From: Cryptomeria japonica
Lineage: Eukaryota; Streptophyta; Pinopsida; Cupressales; Cupressaceae
Direction of reading: 5' to 3'
DNA: 64,000 nt
NCBI RefSeq assembly: GCF_030272615.1
Contig: NC_081411.1
Location: forward strand, 210,685,744-210,749,743
This document shows positions 1 to 11,245 of this stretch, piece after piece. The notes beneath the pieces were generated by a model that saw only the letters and a list, made by a program, of their open reading frames with translations, searched no databases and was not told the DNA's origin. Position numbers and translations under genes: made by a program. How positions within the stretch are numbered: the first letter of the stretch is position 1; each line of letters starts with the position of its first letter.

Positions 1-247
1 TGGTGATGAAGAACCCGCAGAGATTTTGGGATCAGGCAGTGAAGAAATAAATTGTGATGGTGAGGATGTCTGTGCCATATGCCTTGATCCCTTTCAAAAG
101 TGCTTTGGGGATTTGAAAGAGCTGCCATGTAAACACATATACCATTACAATTGTCTTCTCAGATCCACCAAAATTAAGAACAACTCTCTCATGTGCCGTG
201 AGAAATATGACTCTAGGAAAGGAAGTCAAATTGAAGACAAGGTGTAG
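1..247 (+). CDS. 3' end of a RING-H2-like zinc-finger protein gene (cut by window edge)
   Basis: The frame is open from the left edge to a TAG at 245-247, so the true start lies outside the window. The visible part has an acidic stretch, then CAIC, then CKHIYHYNC, the C-x2-C and C-x-H-x2-H-x2-C spacing of a RING-H2 finger. Such proteins are usually E3 ubiquitin ligases. The last zinc pair, normally C-P-x-C, is reduced to one Cys in LMCREK, so the finger is degenerate or this is a pseudogene. A related broken copy lies at 28246-28535, and sequence downstream of both resembles each other. No intron is evident in the visible part. Confidence 0.5.
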   Translation, partial: GDEEPAEILGSGSEEINCDGEDVCAICLDPFQKCFGDLKELPCKHIYHYNCLLRSTKIKNNSLMCREKYDSRKGSQIEDKV

Positions 248-1554
248 TTGACAATGTGCAATTTATTTTTGCCTTTCTTAAATGTACTTTGCAAAAAAAC
301 ACTATAGTAAAAGTTTCAAAAATTTGTATGAAAGGAAATTTTTTATAGTTTAAATATTATGTTTGGAGGATTATTTTCTTTAACAAATTATATTTAAATA
401 TAACATATTTTAAGTTTAGAAATGGTTTAGTTTTAATTAATTATATTTTGGTTAGAACTTTCATAATGATTCTTATCAAGAAAGTCATCAATTTTGTTCA
501 CATTATAGTTTATTTAAACATGTTCATTTTAATCATATATTAATAGTATTATAAAAATTAACCAACAACTCAACAACTTAAACATCACAACATGCCAAGA
601 AAATCTTAAGTTAAGTTAAACTAAGAATTTCAGATTTGAAATGATTTTCCTGAAAAAAAATCATAATGTTTTATGTCAATATTTAATTAAAATACTATAA
701 TATTGTGAAACAAAATTAATTATTAATTTGAAATAATGTTTAATTTTTTATTTTTTAAAAGTTAGGCAGCTTGTATATTAACAAATAAAAAAATAAAAAA
801 ATATTATTTTACAATCTAAAAATAGTTGTAATTTTTTTAAAAGTTGAATAAATTTATTTTAAAATTAACACATGATAATTTTTTATATTTACCAAAAAAT
901 AAATATTCTCTTTGTTAATATATTGCTTTTTTAAAAATATTATATTATAAAGTTTAAATGCCAATAATTTAAATATTAAAGAAAGAAGAGTTGATTAAAA
1001 AGATCAAAAAATTAGAAAAGATACAAGATGTATGTTATGAAAACTGTAAAATTTTCAATGTATAAAGAAGTAATAATCTATTAAAATAAAATAAAACTTA
1101 AAATAATTTAGTATTGAAATAATCATTTTAATTAAACTTAAAATTGAATTTATACTATTAAATATATATTTGAGAATTTATATTAAGAGATATTTTTAAA
1201 ATATATATATTTTTTTAAAACTTCTTTTCCAAAGAAGTTATAATCTATTATGTTATTTGATATGTGTTTTTTACCTGAAAACGTCTCTTATATGAAATTT
1301 TGGGTTGTTGGATTTTTTTGCCATATTTTCTTATTTTCGAATGCCTTGTCATTGTTTCCGCCACTTGCTTAATTCAAACCTATTTTCGAATGCCTTGCAA
1401 CATGCATCACCCCGACGGGTACTATCCACAATAGATTATCTTGTCATTGTTTGCACTAGCTTGTCTTCCCCATTCACGTTTTCTAGAATTACTCATTGCC
1501 TGCATGTGTATGATGGTCTTTTTCCATAACTTTTTTAACTAATTATTATTACAT
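248..1554. other. AT-rich intergenic DNA
   Basis: No credible gene is seen. The stretch 570-900 (motif 'caacttaaacatcacaaca' and following A/T runs) resembles 26885-27560 and 30165-30340, so it belongs to the same local duplicated family as the RING-H2 flanks. A short ORF at 1305-1529 has no recognisable features. Confidence 0.5.
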
Positions 1555-2350
1555 AATATAGGAAACCCCCTAAAGAAGGTACAGACATGGGTCCATATAA
1601 ATCTGAGTGGACTAATTCTAATACATCATTTGTTTTACTAGAACTACTTTGGAAAGACCCTTTTGTGTTTTTCCCTAAGGCACACCCCTTGCATGCCCCT
1701 GAATGATATTATTTGAGTTTGGGTTAACCTGTGACTACTTTTTCCATAGAAGATAGGGCACGAAAATGGAGGTGTCCTAATATCGTAAGCCCTATTCAAT
1801 TAGAGTCTGCAATTTTATGAATTAGGGCAATATTTGGCTCAGTACATAATTTATATAGATATCCTTGTCTATAACCTATGGTTTGAGCCTTCTTAATAGT
1901 AGAGTTCTTTGGCCATGCCAACACTTTAATATCCATGAAGGTAACCCTATATCCATTGTCTTCAAGTGCAAATATTCTCATAAAGTCTTTGTTGATAGAT
2001 TCTCATTTGTTCATACTTATATGAATGATTTCTCTCTTTAGAGCCAAGGTCCAGCTAGAATTATTTATTTTGTATGTGCTTTCAAGTGACTTAAACATAT
2101 GATATGCAGTCTCATGTTTTGTCAAGATTGGCACGATATGATCTCTAACTCCATCAACTATAATTTTCATGGCCTTTTCATTTCCTTCACTCCATGACGT
2201 CTTCTCAGGAGCATTCTCTGGTTCGGCTTTATTTTCTTTCAAAAATGACTCAACTTTATTCTCTTTTAATATCATCATAATCTTGAACTTCCATGATGAG
2301 AAGTTATTTCCTCCTTCTAGCCTATCTTCAAATCTGATTACACTTGCCAT
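1555..2350 (-). pseudogene. Ty1/copia gag-integrase remnant with internal deletion
   Basis: The minus strand begins with ATG at 2350 and encodes a copia-type Gag N-terminus (MASVIRFEDRLEGGNNFSSW, then a UBN2-like region). After a TGA at 2003-2005 the same frame goes straight from Gag into the GAG-pre-integrase segment (DNGYRVTFMD, VLAWPK, LYKL). The rest of gag and the protease are therefore deleted. Further on, in broken frames, come CKGCALGKNTKGSF and ELVHSDLYGPMSVPSLGG, the zinc-binding and first-Asp region of copia integrase. Homology stops near 1555, so RT and RNase H are missing. A PBS and a short LTR lie immediately upstream. Confidence 0.8.
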
Positions 2351-2423
2351 AGAGGATTGTGATGTACTTAGATTTAAATCTGAATATCTCAAGTTTGATT
2401 GTTGCTTGGATCCTCCTTAACCT

Positions 2424-2436
2424 GGCTCTGATACCA
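2424..2436 (-). other. Copia primer-binding site (initiator tRNA-Met type)
   Basis: The minus strand reads TGGTATCAGAGCC directly after an LTR ending in ...CTCAACA. This is the usual plant Ty1/copia PBS, complementary to the 3' end of initiator tRNA-Met. The gag remnant follows 74 bp further on. Confidence 0.8.
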
Positions 2437-2571
2437 TGTTGAGACATGGACCAGCTAGGACTTGAACCTAGGACCTTCCATACACTATTGGAGTGCTCTA
2501 TTACTAAGTTACTGGCCCCTCTTGGACCAGTCCATCATCGGTCTGGGTGTGGCTTATTTCCAACACCAACA
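2437..2571 (-). repeat. Short (135-bp) LTR shared by copia remnant and TRIM-like unit
   Basis: On the minus strand the segment begins TGTTGGTGTTGG and ends CTCAACA, with inverted TGTTG/CAACA termini as in LTRs. It is preceded by a G-rich polypurine tract (2572-2580) and followed by a PBS (2424-2436), exactly as an LTR should be on both sides. Most of its length is a tRNA-like sequence (2447-2518). No second full copy of this LTR lies in the window, so its ends are inferred from the termini and flanks. Confidence 0.65.
2447..2518 (-). other. tRNA-like sequence inside the LTR
   Basis: The 72 nt on the minus strand fold like a tRNA. The acceptor arms GGGCCAG and CTGGTCC pair at all 7 positions (one G-U), with a discriminator A. 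An A-box-like D arm follows (TAACTTAGTAATAGAGC), and the T arm CTAGG-TTCAAGT-CCTAG has a perfect 5-bp stem and a B-box-like GGTTCAAGTCC. The anticodon arm is irregular, so no amino-acid identity can be given. A/B boxes could act as a Pol III promoter; this is inferred only. Confidence 0.65.
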
Positions 2572-2635
2572 CCCCCCCTTAAGCCACATCTCTTGTGTGC
2601 TTGGGGTTCCTAGCCTAGACCTGGCTTTGATACCA
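2572..2635 (-). mobile_element. TRIM-like internal domain: PBS to PPT in 64 bp
   Basis: Reading the minus strand, TGGTATCAAAGCCA (2635-2622) is a second tRNA-Met-type PBS with one difference from the usual form. About 41 bp later comes AAGGGGGGG (2580-2572), a polypurine tract touching the LTR at 2571. There is no room for coding sequence, as in TRIM/SMART non-autonomous elements. The expected second LTR on the right of the PBS is not recognisable. Confidence 0.6.
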
Positions 2636-3189
2636 TGTAAATGCAGATCGTACTTCTCTCAAATTTGATAGTTGATAGATTGTAATTAATATTTTTGAAT
2701 ATATGTGATTTATGATTCTAATGAAGACAGTGTTTTGCAGGTCCAAACAATGCTGAGAATGTTTGATTTTAATTGCTTAATATTGCCTTATCAGGTCTAC
2801 ATATATACTTGTATCGGGGGGAATGTCTTGAGTAGACATGTCTCCAAAAAGTGGAGGCATGTCCGCTCAAGACGTGTCTCCTCATTGATTGCACCTAAAC
2901 AGTATTATGAATATTGTTTTATGAATGGTCACCTACTATTAGTTAAGTAGTCACTAACATATGTTTAATATGTCGATAAGAAATGTGTTCAATGCATATA
3001 CAATGTAAGAAATATTGATCGATCATTACTTGATCGATAATGAAATCAATGATATTAATTCATGCAGATTGAAAGCATTCTTTATTCGATCATGATGATT
3101 AATAGTGAGGTGGTAAACTGATATATTTCATTGTTGATTCTTTATCTGTTGATGCTATAATTTTAATAGTTAGAATTCTAATCTAAAGG
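2636..3189. other. Intergenic DNA with a hairpin
   Basis: No supported gene. Positions 2825-2873 form a strong inverted repeat, listed separately. A small ORF at 2705-2950 spans the hairpin and is probably chance. Confidence 0.4.
2825..2873. repeat. 21-bp inverted repeat (hairpin)
   Basis: The left arm starts GTCTTGAG at 2825 and the right arm ends CTCAAGAC at 2873. The 21-nt arms match at about 19 positions around a 7-nt loop (aaaaagt). This could be a MITE-like terminus or a foldback remnant. Confidence 0.6.
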
Positions 3190-4131
3190 ATGGTTGAACA
3201 TTTGGAAGCCATTAGAAAATGCCTACAATCTCAGAGATTGGGAGATGAATTGGAATGAGAGATAAATAGTGTGAATCTCAACCTGCTAGTCATGGAAAAA
3301 AATATTTGCAAAATGGAAGAAACTCACTGCCAAGCTTCTATTGATTCTGATGAAAGTAAAAAACTGGGAGAGACAATAAATTACATAAGAAATAATCTTA
3401 ATAATTGACTAAATTTTTTTAGGAGAATGAGAGTAAGGCTTAAAGAGGATTTTAGAGTAAAAGTGAAGTGGGAATACATCATAGTTTCAAGTGAAGAACC
3501 AGGAGAAGACAAATTAGATGCAATAGTAAAGACTAGGGATTTCCATCTTCATAATTATCCTTACGTAGGACATGTCACAAATAAAGCCAAGGAGATCAAG
3601 AATACCGATGTCAATAAAGCAATTGAGCATAGAAAGGATAAGCACACGGTTATGACAAGAGTTCTAACTCAACTAGAACATTTAAGTACAATGATTATGG
3701 ATATTTTAAATAATATTGTAAATGGCCATAACTATGAAGAATATAATTTAGAGGATATTGATGTGAACATGACAGATGTTGTGAACTCCTTCAAAGAGGT
3801 TCAAGAGAATAACATGGAAGATATTGTAAACTCATTGAAAGAGCTTCAAGATAATGACATGGCAAATATTGGGAACTCATTTGCAAAGGTTGAAGAGAAT
3901 ATCATGGAAGACATTATAAACTCATTGAGAGGGGTTGAAGAGAATAACATGGTAGATATTGGGAACTCATTGATAGAGGTCCAAGAGAATAGCATGGAAG
4001 AACCATTGGGAAATGGGACCTCTTTGGTTTATGAAGATAAACATGAAAGGAACAATAAATGGTGGGTTGGTTTTCTTGTTTTAGCGGTTTCTATTATTGC
4101 ATTTTTTGTGGGGTTCTTCTTTTTAATGTAA
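3190..4131 (+). CDS. Unrecognised protein with 15-residue repeats and C-terminal membrane anchor
   Basis: The clean ORF is 3427-4131 (234 residues). Residues about 112-186 hold five consecutive 15-residue repeats of the type M-x-D-I-x-N-S-L-x-E-V-Q-E-N-N, a 45-bp coding minisatellite without frame loss. The protein ends in one hydrophobic span (after NNKWW) at the very C-terminus, as in tail-anchored proteins. Upstream, ATG at 3190 opens a charged coiled-coil-like frame (MVEHLEAIRKCLQ) with one TGA, closing at a TGA near 3405. T-run plus AG at about 3413-3422 resembles a splice acceptor, so the two parts could be exons of one decaying gene. I do not recognise the family. Confidence 0.4.
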
Positions 4132-5345
4132 GATTTGAATCTCTTCCATTTAATTTGAGTGGGAAGCCATGAAAATGTTTTCAAGATGAGAACCCATTGT
4201 ATATCTACTTAATTTGGCTTTGAATGCTCCATCATGTAGCCTAGATCTTTTAAGTAATGTTTTTATCTGCCTTGAGTGCCTTGAATATCTTGGCTTCAAT
4301 CTCATTTGGTATGTGAATTGATATTTTCTGACACGTACCTTTAATCATAAAAAATTTCGTGATGTTAAAGAATAGCTACCTTATCTATTACAAATTTCAA
4401 GAATTTATATTAATTTTTTATGTGAATAAAAAATGAAATATGGAATAGAAATTTTTAGCTCCTAATATAATAGGAATTAAGTGTTTGTTCCAAACAAGTG
4501 TAAATAATTCTTTAATTATTTGAATTATCATTCTTTATGATTAAGTCCAGAGGCTTCTTTTAATGGTAGCATGAATCCTATTTATTGAATTTGCAATTGT
4601 ATTTTGTAACTAGTTACTTTTATACATAGGTAACACTTTCCTTATTTATTAATTATCTTTCTTTCCTTAAACATAATTCTAATGTCAAAATGAACAAAAT
4701 AATTATTTTCTATGAACTCTAATGATGATGAAGGAGAAAATTCATGGAAGGAGAATCACTTGCCTTTGGAGAACTTAAAATGGCAAGCAATAAAACAAAA
4801 GAAATGTTGTCACTTAAAATGGCAAGGAATAAAACAAAAGCAATGTTGTATGTCTTCCAAGAGGCTTCCAAATTAAAACCAAGTAAAATATTAAAATTTA
4901 AGATCTACAATGTCCTAGCCAATCCATGGTTTTTTATCTAATACATGTTTTTTAATTTTCTTTGAATAATAGCTCAAAGATTGCACTGATCTAAATATTA
5001 ATGCAGATTGCAAGCCTAGAAATCTTGTTCCTTCTCTTCTCAACAGAACATTTTTTCAATTTGTTCAAAAAGCTTTTTTTGTCCAGATTTTGGTTTCTAT
5101 CACTTAATAGTAACTCTTATTAATCTTTTTCTCTTATTTATTATTTTAGGGTTGAGATTTTAAATTGATTGAATTTTCAAAAAAAATATAGAAAGATTTC
5201 ATACATATCTAGATTTATATTTTAATTTATTTTAAATTTAATTGTTAATTCGTTTAATATAGTTAATACTTATCAAATTTAATGAATAAAAAAGAGAGTT
5301 TGTTTTAATTCTAAAATTTTAGAATATAAAATGATTTGAAAGTAG
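4132..5345. other. AT-rich intergenic DNA
   Basis: No recognisable gene. A 65-codon ORF at 4744-4941 contains a duplicated LKMA-x-NKTK-x-ML segment but has no known features and may be chance. Confidence 0.4.
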
Positions 5346-5360
5346 AAAGGTTGCACTTAT
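5346..5360. repeat. Left target-site duplication of LINE-1
   Basis: AAAGGTTGCACTTAT matches AAAGGTTGCATTTAT at 17076-17090 in 14 of 15 positions. The right copy follows the A-rich tail of the LINE, as expected for target-primed insertion. Confidence 0.85.
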
Positions 5361-5552
5361 GGCTTGCATGGGGTCTGTGTGTGAGATAAGGGGTCTCGGG
5401 AACTGACATGGAAGAGTACGGGCGGACTCCTCCACGTAGGTAAGATCCTTCATTCCCTACTCTAATCTGTGTAGTTATTTTGCTTTTTTTTCTTCCATCC
5501 TTGTGGTGTTCCTTTGCCCTGTGTATGCAAGACCTCACATATTTGGGCCTTT

Positions 5553-7148
5553 ATGATGGAATTACTGAATGGAGGCCCTCCTACCAAGGGCACGACACAC
5601 ATTAAATCCTTCAAATCGGCTCTTATCGAATCAAATTCTGCTCCAATTTCTTTCTCTGTGAAATCCGACACTATGGTTTCACTGGTTCTTTCAAGTGTCA
5701 ATGGAGTCGAGGGAGAAGAAGGTAAGAACCCTCCCTCCTCTGTCTCTACCCTCTCTGTTTTCCCTAATTCAAAAATGGTTGATGTTATTAATGGTGAAAA
5801 GAATCGACTTAGAGATGTGGCTATTTTTCAGTGGCCATAGATATAACTAATTATTCATCCCGTAAATTCATGGATGAATGGCTGAAAAATGTGTGGATCA
5901 AGAAACTAGGGCTTCATTTTTTATTATATCGATTAATTCAAGAAGTATTATTTGTTATATTTTTTTTAGAGGTGCCAAATATCAAGAATAAGTTGTGAAT
6001 AAACAATTATAGTTAATTGGTAAATGTACATTCGGAGCCATTAAATGGTCTCCCGAAGTTGTGAATAAACAATTATAGTTAATTGGTAAATGTACATTCG
6101 GAGCCATTAAATGGTCTCCCGATGTTGTTAATGATAAAATTTTAGCACTCTTTTTATCCTAGATGGATTATTGTCAAACATTTGCCACCTGTTATTGAAA
6201 TTAATTTCACATACTCTTGAGCTTGTGGGTAGGGTTAAAGGTCATTCAGACCTCGATTGTTGAGAAACTCAATGTTCTTAAAAATGTTGTCTTTGAGGCC
6301 ATTTCTAAGCCTCTCAACCCCCCTCCTACCTTTGATAATAATGCAAATTTTGAGATGTTCAGTGCGAACCCCCCTCATCCAGCGATTAAAATTTCTCTAG
6401 CCCAGATGAAGAAAAACAAGGATAATGCTCCCCCTATCTCGGGGAGAATTAGAACAAAAAGAGCTCAAAAATTGGTTTTAGATAAACTCAAAAACCCTAA
6501 ATATATGATGGTTGATAATATGGTTGATTCTCATGCTAATAATTCTATTGTTAAACACATGATTAAAAATATTGAGAACAGATCCAATTCTATAGATAAA
6601 CTGGTAAAGATGGTAACATCATTAATAATAATGAATGTATTGTTTTGAATAATAATGATACCCAAGTGGTTGATTTGAATGCTCAAAATAAGGAAATTAA
6701 TTAGATTATTAATATGCAGGATCTTGGGGTTGATCCTCATCCCATTTTTTATAACAGAGATGTTGTTAGCATATAAATTATGAAGGCTGACCCTACTATT
6801 ACCAATCAAATGGTAGTCTTATCCCATGACTTATCCTTTGGGGAATATGACCAAATTAGATCCAATCCCTTGTTTGAGGACTCTGATGGGGACCAGAGGT
6901 CCTTGTCGAGTGATCTAGCCAACACTGAGGAACTCCTTGACCAACCCTATTTCTTTGATTCTGTAGAAGAGGAGCATGGTGAAATACCAAGAACGGATGA
7001 TGAGGGGCCCTTCATTAAGGTTAAAAGGAAAAGAGGGAGACTGAAAGAAAAGAAGAATGTCTCACCCCTCTCCAAAAGGAAGAACAACATAAATGATCTC
7101 CCTAAATGCTTCAGCAGCTTCAAGGTTGTCAAGAACAAATCTACTTAA
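5553..7148 (+). pseudogene. LINE-1 ORF1 remnant
   Basis: It begins near ATG 5553 (MELLNGGPPTKG) and ends with a TAA at 7146-7148, ten bases before ORF2. The frame is broken several times, including by a 66-bp tandem duplication at 5991-6122. Fragments such as KFMDEWLKNVW and GKCTFGAIKWSP suggest the nucleic-acid-binding ORF1 domain of plant L1 elements. The last 122 codons (from 6780) are open, acidic, then strongly basic (KVKRKRGRLKEKK), a typical ORF1 C-terminus. The assignment rests on position and composition more than on motifs. Confidence 0.65.
5991..6122 (+). repeat. 66-bp tandem duplication inside LINE-1 ORF1
   Basis: Positions 5991-6056 and 6057-6122 are identical by eye. Sixty-six bases would keep the frame, but the surrounding frame is already broken. 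Identity between copies inside an otherwise decayed LINE implies a late duplication. Confidence 0.9.
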
Positions 7149-7157
7149 AGGTTTCTG

Positions 7158-9923
7158 ATGAATCTGAGTATTATCTCTTGGAACATTCAGGGGCTAGAAT
7201 CCTCAGATAAAAAATATACTATTAGAAGATTCCTCAATCAATAAAACAATCAGGATTGCCTCCTTCTCCAAGAGGTCAAGGCCACCAACTCCCTCCTTGA
7301 GGTTAACCTCGTATTCATATGGAAAGAAGCATTGCTCTTTACCACCACTCATGATTAACAGAAAATGGTCTTCTAGCATTAAAGATAATGGTTCCTCCCA
7401 CTGTAATAGAGCTTCTTGGGTTGTTTTGGAAGTGGACAAAACTAAATTTGGTATCTTTTATGTGTATGCACCTAATGATTTAGAAATAGAATCAATTTAT
7501 GAAAATGGATGACTATGCTCCCTAACATACCTTGGATCCTTGGTGGAGACTTTAACATGATTGAGAGCACAAATGACAAGTGGGGTGGGTTGAGCATGGA
7601 ATGGAAGAGTAGAGAGAAACTTTTCTAGGATAGAATGAAGTCAAATCTGCCTTTTTTATCCTCTCAAGGATAGAAGAAAGGAGCATAAAAATATATGGTT
7701 TACATGGTGCAATTCCCAACAAGAAAAGAAGAGAATATATTCCAAAATAAATAGGTTTGATGCCAATTCCAATGCTTGTACCTTTAAACAAGATTCCTTG
7801 AAATATGTGGCTAGGGTTATCCCATACACCCCTTTTGATCACCACCCCATTTTGACACATATCTATGTCAACTTTGCCTTGGCTCACCAACCCAGAAAGA
7901 ATAGATCAGAAAGTGGAATTTTTAGGAACCCTCTGCAATCAGCAAATGGACTAGAAATGTAGGCTGTTGGAGATCCCTATGCCAGACACTGGGCACTAAG
8001 TTTGCCAAAGATGGTAGGAGGGAGGAGAAGAATCTCATTGGTCAACTTCTTTACCAGGAGGCTCTCATTCAAAATAATCCCCACAGCGCTGACCTCTCCT
8101 TTGTTGTCTCTCACACTCAAGATAAACTCAGAAATATCTACCATAAGAAGACACAAGGAGCCAAGATCATATCAAGGATTAATTGGCTTCATTTAGGTGA
8201 CAAGGGGTCCAAATTCTTCTTAAACTTTCTTAGGTAGAAGGAGTATAAGGAGAGGATTGACAAAATCTGGGAGGATGGTGTAGAGTTAACTAATGTTGAG
8301 GATATCAAAAAGCCATTCCATCATTACTATGAGAAACTATTTACTTTAGATTGTGATTCTACACAAAACAAAATTGCTCTTGATCAATGCAAAAATATCA
8401 TTTCTATAAAGATCACTAATAGTGAGGTAAACATGATTAAGAAGGATTTATCCATAGAATAAATCCAAAAGGACATTAAGAGTCTCAGCAATGATAAAGC
8501 CCTTGGGCTTGATTGACTTCCTACAGCATTTTACAAGGACAATATTGAGTGGATCTCATCAAACTTGCTTCAAGTATATTTGGAAGCTATGGTAACTAGA
8601 TCATTAGGTGTTGAGATCAACAAGAGTATCATCAAATTGATTCCAAAAGAAAGAGATAAATCCCTCATTAAGAATTGGAGACCTATCACTCTCCTTAACA
8701 TTTCATACAAAAATTTAGCCAAGATGTTGGCCCTCCAAATAGAAGGGATCCTCCCCAAACTGATTAGTAAAACCCATCCTAGCTTCATTAAAGGGAGATA
8801 CATCCTTGAAAACTTCATTACTAGATGGCAAGCTATGAATTGGGCCAAAGCCACCAACCATAAATTTTCCATGTTCCTCATTGATTTTGAAAAGTCTTAT
8901 GACCATGTGGAGTGGAGTTTTCTCCTTATGATGCTTGAGGCCTTTGGCCTTCTTAAAATGTTTTGCTTGATGGTTGTAGTATTACTCCAAGATGCTTCAA
9001 CACAAGTGGAAATCAATTTCTCTCATTCTCACTCCATTTCTCTTAGTAGATCCATTAGGCAAGGCTGTCACCTTGCTCTTGTCCTCTTTGATATTGTTGC
9101 ATATGCTATTTATTTTATCTTCTTAGGGATACTATAGTCTCCCCCAAGGTGAAGGGTATCACCCTACCCAATAATATGGATTTGGTGAATGTCCAGTCTG
9201 TGGATGACATTTATTTTTATATCCAACTTGAGGAGGGTAATTTTACCTCCCTAATGTGAAAGCTTAGGATCTTAGGTGATGCTTTTGGGGCCAAAATCTC
9301 TACTCCCAAATCCATAATATTGGGGTGGGATGAGTCTCCTCCTCACTAGCTATCCAAATTTGACTTCCAATGGGGTGGGCCATCGAAGATCCCCTTTGTT
9401 GTTATCCACGTTTGAAAGAAATGTGGTTATGGATCAAGACTAATATTGATAGTAAGTTGAAAAAATGGAACAACATCTACCTCTCCCTTGCTGGAAGGCT
9501 TCAGGTGTGCCAAAAGATCATGTCTTCCTACACCTTATATTACTCCTCTATGTGGATGTTTTCCAACTATCAGATCAATGAAGTGCATAAAAGAATTAGA
9601 TAATTCCTCTAGACTGATGGAAGACGTAATTAAAAAAGGCATTCAATAAAGTGGGGTTGGTGCTAATTGGAGGAAAACATGGGCAGGTTGAGCTTGAAAG
9701 ACTTGAAGCTTCAAGGTATTTCATTGGCTACCAAATGGATATTCCAGACATTTGAAGGTGAAGAGCCCTGGAAAGTCCTTGTCAGAAACAATATTAGTCT
9801 GGTTATTCCTAAATATGCTAAGGGTTGGAAGCAGCTCCCCTTTGTTGAGCTGGTTGATGGTAAGTTCCTCGTCTCCCCAACAGGGTCCTATGTTTTTAAA
9901 ATAATTTGGAAATCCTCGGAGTA
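7158..9923 (+). pseudogene. LINE-1 ORF2, 5' part (endonuclease and reverse transcriptase)
   Basis: ATG at 7158 opens MNLSIISWNIQGLE, the start of an L1 apurinic-like endonuclease, with QEVKATNSLLE and, after frame changes, LGGDFNMIEST and DHHPILTH. The RT region includes NWRPITLLNISYKNLAK, FIKGRYILEN, LIDFEKSYDHVEW, SIRQGC and a degenerate catalytic box SVDDIYFY. The RT is open for 190 codons at 8565-9137, but stops and frameshifts occur on both sides. Homology ends abruptly at 9923, where the copia 5' LTR starts, and resumes at 15915. Confidence 0.85.
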
Positions 9924-11189
9924 TGTCAGAGATTGTTGGGGAGATTTTTGTATTTGGTTGTTCATAGCTGCTACTAGGATATGTTGTTGTCATTGATGTC
10001 AACATATTCCTGTGATTTTTTTCAATTAGTTTGGGAAGATCTTTTGATCTGGTTTTCTAGTTTGGTTATGTTGATCACTATTTTGTAGAATCCGATATTT
10101 CCTCTAGTATATTCCGGTGTGATCAGATGTGGCATTTAGGCTTTGGGATATTATTTTGGATGACCTTGTGTATCTTTATTTCAGATGGTTCATGGTTTGG
10201 TCCTCCGCAAGCCATCTTTCTTCATGACAGTTATTGATTGGTTGTGTTCTTGAGCTTTCTAGATATTGATCAATGAAGATTTGAAAAGATATGTTGATGC
10301 AACTATTCCGAATGGTTCTAATGTGCTTGCTAGTGTTTTGTAGTTGTTTCCTATTTTTTTTAGTGATCTGCATTGATCGTTGTGAAATATTTTGGTGACT
10401 TCTACGAAGCGGTGATAATTTTCGTGTTATGCGGTATTTCTGGTGGTGTAAAGTGTTGCAATTGAACTTGGCATGATTTTCGATGGATGTGATCATTGGG
10501 GAATTTGAATTAGGTCCATGCTATGTAACGTGAATCATTATATTGGTCCAGTGGTCGATCTTTGTATCGTGTAATGTAATTTTTGTAATTATGAGTTGAG
10601 GGTTGAGAGTTTAGCTGACCTTCTTATCAAGGTTGATTATTTATATTTATAGGTGTCAGTATTGTGTCTGCATTATCAGAGAGAGGTGAATGTGTGAACA
10701 AGAGATTTATCCTTCATTGTTGAGTTTGTGGGGAGATTTGTGTTGCAGAGTAGACATATGTGCTTAACCAGAACTATAATTAGGCATTCAAAGATCCTAT
10801 TCTTTTAGTCTATTTATTTCAGATTGTAGTCCGATTCATATTGTAAGTTAGTGAGCCTTCCTTGAGGGTTGTAGTCTTCGAGGCATATATCTTTTGGGTA
10901 GTGATCTCTAGAAAGTGTGCCTGAATGCATGTGCATTCCCCTTTGTAATATTTTCACATACTACTGTAGAGTATCATCTTATTGTGGGTAGGTTCTCACC
11001 GTGGTTTTTCCCTTAACCGAGTTTTCCACATAAAAAATATTTGTGTTGTGTGTTGTACTATTAATTTTCTTATCAGTTATTATTGCAATTTATCAGTTTA
11101 TGTTTTGAAGTTTAATTTTCTTAGATCTAGTGAAGACTAATTCAATCCCCCCTCCCACTCTCAGTCTTCCTTCTTGATTATTGCTAACA
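9924..11189 (+). repeat. Copia 5' LTR
   Basis: It starts TGTCAGAGATTGTTGG and ends TTGCTAACA. It shares the whole order of motifs with the 3' LTR, including the conserved plant copia segment around 10960-11035 (CTACTGTAGAGTATCATCTTA, then GGTTTTTCCCTTAACCGAG). A TATA-like TTATATTTATAGG lies near 10640. Confidence 0.92.
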
Positions 11190-11191
11190 AT

Positions 11192-11202
11192 TGGTATCAG
11201 AG
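11192..11202 (+). other. Copia primer-binding site
   Basis: TGGTATCAGAG begins two bases after the 5' LTR, the usual plant copia site for initiator tRNA-Met. Confidence 0.9.
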
Positions 11203-11245
11203 ATAGATCCTCTAGTAGAAGCTTAATCGGTTAAGGAGATCTGGG

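Noticed and set aside
2705-2950. 81-codon ORF
   Set aside because: Runs through the 2825-2873 hairpin and has no domain.
4744-4941. 65-codon ORF with an internal duplication
   Set aside because: Too short, no family, A/T-driven composition; mentioned only in the intergenic entry.
10176-10496. 106-codon minus-strand ORF
   Set aside because: Lies wholly within the copia 5' LTR and is not preserved in the 3' LTR.
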